Part shown: positions 5,686 to 8,111 of the stretch, in pieces | Numbering within the stretch: position 1 is the stretch's first letter | Layout of the letters: each line of letters opens with the position of its first letter | Assembly: GCA_015484985.1 (NCBI GenBank) | Contig: WFUL01000161.1 | Coordinates: 1-8,111, forward strand | Length of the DNA stretch: 8,111 nt | Source: Anaerolineales bacterium | Lineage (GTDB): Bacteria; Chloroflexota; Anaerolineae; Anaerolineales; DRMV01 | Direction: 5' to 3' | The notes under the pieces: generated by a model | The model's input: the letters and a program-made list of their open reading frames with translations, nothing else | Told to the model about the DNA's origin: nothing | Databases searched by the model: none | Program-made: the position numbers and the translations under genes

Positions 5686-6861
5686 CTAACGCCCAAAATA
5701 GTCAATGGTACGGGCCAGGGCCTCGGCCTGGCGTTCCATCTCCTCCTCGGAGAAGTAATTTGTGGGTAGTTGAATCAGACGAGGTTGTGTGGTTTCGGCC
5801 ACGGGACACAATCCGGGCCCAAAGTCCTGCCACTGGTAATCGGCGAACCGTTTCCCCTGGAATGCGGGTTCCAGGTACGTCAACCGCCAGGCCCCATAAA
5901 AAGGCTCACCCCCAAACTCCAGGTACTTGGCCCGGAAGTCGTGCCAGGTGATGTCGTCCCGATCCAGGCGTAGCACGTAAGTCCAGTAAGCGTGTTCGTA
6001 ACCTTCGGGAACTCTCTGGGGCGTAAGCCAGGTACATCCCTCCACGGCCTGGGCGAAATAGGAGGCCGCCTTCTTTCTCAGGGATACCAGCAGGTCCAGA
6101 CGCTCCAGTTGACCCAGGGCCACTGCGGCGCAGACTTCAGCCATGCGGTAGTTCCATCCAATTTCCACGTGCCGGGCATAATTGGGGTCTTGAATCACAT
6201 CTTTGGAAATCTTCGCCTGGGAACGGCCCACTGCGGCGTATCCCAGGCTGTTGAAGCGACGGATGCGGTCGGCCAGGTCAGGGTCGTCCGTGATGACCAT
6301 TCCCCCCTCACCGCTGGTCATATGTTTGGAGCTCTGAAAGCTGAAACTGGCTGCATGACCCAGCGTGCCCACCAAACGCCCCTTGTACTTCCCCAAAAAG
6401 CATTGGGCGTCGTCCTCTAAAACGAAAAGCCCGTATTCCTCGGCGATTTCCATAATGGGGTCCATATCCGGCGACAGGCCGTAGATGGCCACGGGCACGA
6501 TGGCCTTGGTCCGCTCGGTGATGCGTTCCCGGATGGAGGCGGGGTCAATGGTCCAGGTTTCCGGGTCGATGTCCGCGAACACAGGCAAGGCCCCGGCGTG
6601 CAACACCGCGAAGGACGTGCTGGCCATGGTGAGAGGCGGGACGATGACCTCGTCGCCCGGTCCCACACCGGCCGCGGCCAGGGCCGCGTGCAGAGTGGCT
6701 GTACCGTTGACGAAGGAAATGGCATACCCTACGCCAAACTTCTCGGCAAAGGCTCGTTCCAGACGGTTAAGCATGTTGGCGCCGCGTGACGTGCTGAATT
6801 GCGATTGCAACACTTCCATCACGTAGGCGGCTTCTTTCAGGGAAATGCGTTCATAGGTCAT
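5686..6861 (-). CDS. DegT/DnrJ/EryC1/StrS family PLP-dependent aminotransferase
   Basis: A 391-residue fold-type I aminotransferase of the sugar aminotransferase family. Members transfer an amino group, usually from glutamate or glutamine, to a keto-sugar nucleotide or keto-cyclitol. Visible marks are FVNGTATLHAAL (50-61, phosphate-binding region), GDEVIVPPLTMAST (69-82), the VLEDDAQ segment (147-153) with Asp150 for the pyridine nitrogen, and SFSFQSSKHMTSGEGG (172-187), in which Lys179 should form the Schiff base. WNYRM (216-220) is also typical. The family fit is firm, but the substrate is not readable. Perosamine-type, scyllo-inosose and AHBA-type enzymes are all possible. The start at 6861 follows GGAGGT (6873-6868) by six bases, whereas the frame stays open 108 codons further upstream without that support. 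No sugar-nucleotide genes are nearby in the window, which is unusual for this family. Confidence 0.93.
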   Translation of the reverse strand: MTYERISLKEAAYVMEVLQSQFSTSRGANMLNRLERAFAEKFGVGYAISFVNGTATLHAALAAAGVGPGDEVIVPPLTMASTSFAVLHAGALPVFADIDPETWTIDPASIRERITERTKAIVPVAIYGLSPDMDPIMEIAEEYGLFVLEDDAQCFLGKYKGRLVGTLGHAASFSFQSSKHMTSGEGGMVITDDPDLADRIRRFNSLGYAAVGRSQAKISKDVIQDPNYARHVEIGWNYRMAEVCAAVALGQLERLDLLVSLRKKAASYFAQAVEGCTWLTPQRVPEGYEHAYWTYVLRLDRDDITWHDFRAKYLEFGGEPFYGAWRLTYLEPAFQGKRFADYQWQDFGPGLCPVAETTQPRLIQLPTNYFSEEEMERQAEALARTIDYFGR

Positions 6862-6867
6862 GAGCCA

Positions 6868-6873
6868 ACCTCC
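6868..6873 (-). promoter_or_regulatory. Ribosome binding site of the aminotransferase gene
   Basis: GGAGGT on the minus strand, six bases before the ATG at 6861. It selects the 391-residue product over longer in-frame readings that would run into the upstream intergenic region and across the divergent gene. Confidence 0.8.
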
Positions 6874-6902
6874 AGCGCAAAGCTCCGTCAGCCACAACCC
6901 CA

Positions 6903-6930
6903 AGCATACCCCAATCCGAGCCAAAGACAA
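6903..6930 (-). promoter_or_regulatory. Possible promoter of the aminotransferase gene
   Basis: On the minus strand TTGTCT (6930-6925, four of six to TTGACA) and TATGCT (6908-6903, four of six to TATAAT) are 16 bases apart. Transcription would begin about 35 bases before the start codon. The 178-base gap also has to hold a promoter for the divergent acylase gene. A TATACT at 6939-6944 on the + strand is a candidate -10 there, but it lacks a -35 match. Confidence 0.35.
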
Positions 6931-7039
6931 AATTGGTTTATACTGGAAGAAGTGCCCACCTGTCGATGCCAAATTCCGGAACACCGCCGAATCCAACACG
7001 CCGCGTTGCATATCCATCCTCGAAACCGGGAGGCCTCTC

Positions 7040-8111
7040 ATGCGTCGCTTTTTGAGGAAGATGCTTTTCATACTGGCCTTGGTCGTGGTTCTAAGCGTCC
7101 TGGGCTTCGTCTGGATGTCCCGCCGCTCCTTTCCCCAAACCAAGGGCACGCTGACCTTACAGGGGCTCCAGGCCCCCGTTGACATCTACCGGGACAAGTA
7201 CGGCATCCCTCACATTTACGCCTCCAACCCTCATGACCTGTTCTTCGCCCTGGGATACGTCCACGCCCAAGACCGTTTCTGGCAGATGGACGTCTGGCGT
7301 CACACCGCAGCCGGTCGTCTGTCGGAGATGTTCGGGGAATCCCAAGTGGAAACCGACGCCTTCCTGCGCACCCTGGGCTGGTGGCGCCTGGCCGAACAGG
7401 ATTACCAACGCTTGCCCGAGGAGATCAGGGCCATTCTGGATGCCTATGCCGATGGAGTTAACGCCTATCTGGCCCAGCGCAAAGGAAGCGCGCTGAGTCT
7501 GGAATATGCGGTGCTCAAACTCCTGAACCCCGATTACGAACCCGAGCCCTGGGACCCCGTCCACGCGCTGGCCTGGATCCGGGTCATGGCTTGGGACTTG
7601 CGGGGGAACATCCAGGCAGAAATCGAACGCGCGGTGCTCCTCAAAACCCTCTCCCCGGAACAAGTAGCGGAACTCTTCCCCCCGTATCCCTATAACCGAC
7701 ATCCCGTCATCGTGCCCGAATTCTCTTCAGAAGCTGCCGCCAAACCCTCTCCATCCCTTCCTCCCTACTGGCCCCAGGTGGCCACTCTGGCCGAAAACCT
7801 GGGACGTACCATCCGGCAAGTGGACGCGCTTTTGGGCACAGGTGGCCTGGATTTGGGTTCCAACAGTTGGGCCATTTCCGGGGACCTCTCCGCCACGGGG
7901 AAGCCCATCCTGGCCAACGACCCCCATCTGGGGCAGCAACTGCCTTCCATCTGGTACCAGGTGGGCTTGCACTGCCAGCCGAAATCCGAAGCCTGCCCTT
8001 ATGATGTCGTGGGCTTTTCCTTCGCAGGCGCGCCGGGCGTCATCATCGGCCACAACGACCGCATCGCATGGGGCTTTACCAACGTCGGGCCGGACGTGAT
8101 GGACCTGTACA
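7040..8111 (+). CDS. Penicillin acylase family Ntn-hydrolase, N-terminal part (runs off the window)
   Basis: 357 codons are present and the frame is still open at the window end. The family has about 700-850 residues, so roughly half is missing. Residues about 8-26 form an uncleaved-looking hydrophobic anchor after RRFLRK, placing the enzyme outside the cytoplasmic membrane. Family marks are YGIPHIYA (54-61), GYVHAQDRFWQMD (72-84), GRLSEMFG (92-99) and LGSNSWAISG (272-281), where Ser274 should become the N-terminal nucleophile of the beta chain after autocatalytic cleavage before it. NDPHLG (293-298) and GAPGVIIGHNDRIAWGFTN (330-348) follow. Members hydrolyse amides such as beta-lactam side chains or acyl-homoserine lactones. 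The substrate here cannot be read. The start is supported by GGGAGG (7028-7033), six bases before the ATG. The gene is divergent from the aminotransferase gene. Confidence 0.95.
   Translation, partial: MRRFLRKMLFILALVVVLSVLGFVWMSRRSFPQTKGTLTLQGLQAPVDIYRDKYGIPHIYASNPHDLFFALGYVHAQDRFWQMDVWRHTAAGRLSEMFGESQVETDAFLRTLGWWRLAEQDYQRLPEEIRAILDAYADGVNAYLAQRKGSALSLEYAVLKLLNPDYEPEPWDPVHALAWIRVMAWDLRGNIQAEIERAVLLKTLSPEQVAELFPPYPYNRHPVIVPEFSSEAAAKPSPSLPPYWPQVATLAENLGRTIRQVDALLGTGGLDLGSNSWAISGDLSATGKPILANDPHLGQQLPSIWYQVGLHCQPKSEACPYDVVGFSFAGAPGVIIGHNDRIAWGFTNVGPDVMDLY

Noticed and set aside
6939..6944. TATACT as a -10 box for the acylase gene
   Set aside because: No -35 match at the expected distance and no TGn extension. 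Kept only as a remark.
6862..7185. N-terminal extension of the aminotransferase by 108 codons
   Set aside because: It would overlap the divergent acylase gene, does not look like the family and lacks a ribosome binding site. The start at 6861 has one.

Overview
The window looks like a stretch of chromosome from a GC-rich bacterium, most likely a member of the Chloroflexota (Anaerolineae-like). This is an inference. It rests on the high GC content, the strong AGGAGG-type ribosome binding sites, and a secreted protein with a Q/T/A-rich 'TQTAL' stalk behind its lipobox, a style I associate with Anaerolineae surface proteins. There is no rRNA, tRNA, CRISPR array, transposase or phage gene.

Layout: bases 1-419 hold no gene. 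They contain a 148-bp nested palindrome (35-182), a 10-bp palindrome (221-230), a dyad with an intrinsic terminator (252-311) and an 11-bp tandem repeat (307-328). A large gene (420-3200, +) encodes a secreted or lipoprotein-like protein. Its C-terminal 560 residues carry a repeating cysteine/tryptophan module that I cannot assign to a known family. A second palindrome follows (3245-3279), then a gene (3430-4431, +) for a protein with a helical N-terminus and about seven membrane segments, also unassigned. A third palindrome (4446-4490) lies between this gene and the convergent ftsY (4559-5476, -), the SRP receptor GTPase. Upstream of ftsY on the same strand is a DegT/DnrJ/EryC1 family aminotransferase (5686-6861, -). 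Divergent from it, and cut off by the window end, is a penicillin acylase family Ntn-hydrolase (7040-8111, +).

How the genes relate: there is no evident single pathway. FtsY is housekeeping protein-export machinery. The aminotransferase probably serves sugar-nucleotide or aminocyclitol metabolism. The acylase would act outside the membrane on amide-bonded substrates. The two uncharacterised + strand genes are separated by a hairpin and have their own ribosome binding sites, so they need not be co-transcribed.

The most unusual content is the Cys/Trp repeat protein and a family of short intergenic palindromes that share an architecture (A/T-rich base, TGRTG shoulder, GCGGC or GACGGC top, three-base loop). 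Their arms differ in sequence but keep pairing, and two copies also share a downstream flank.
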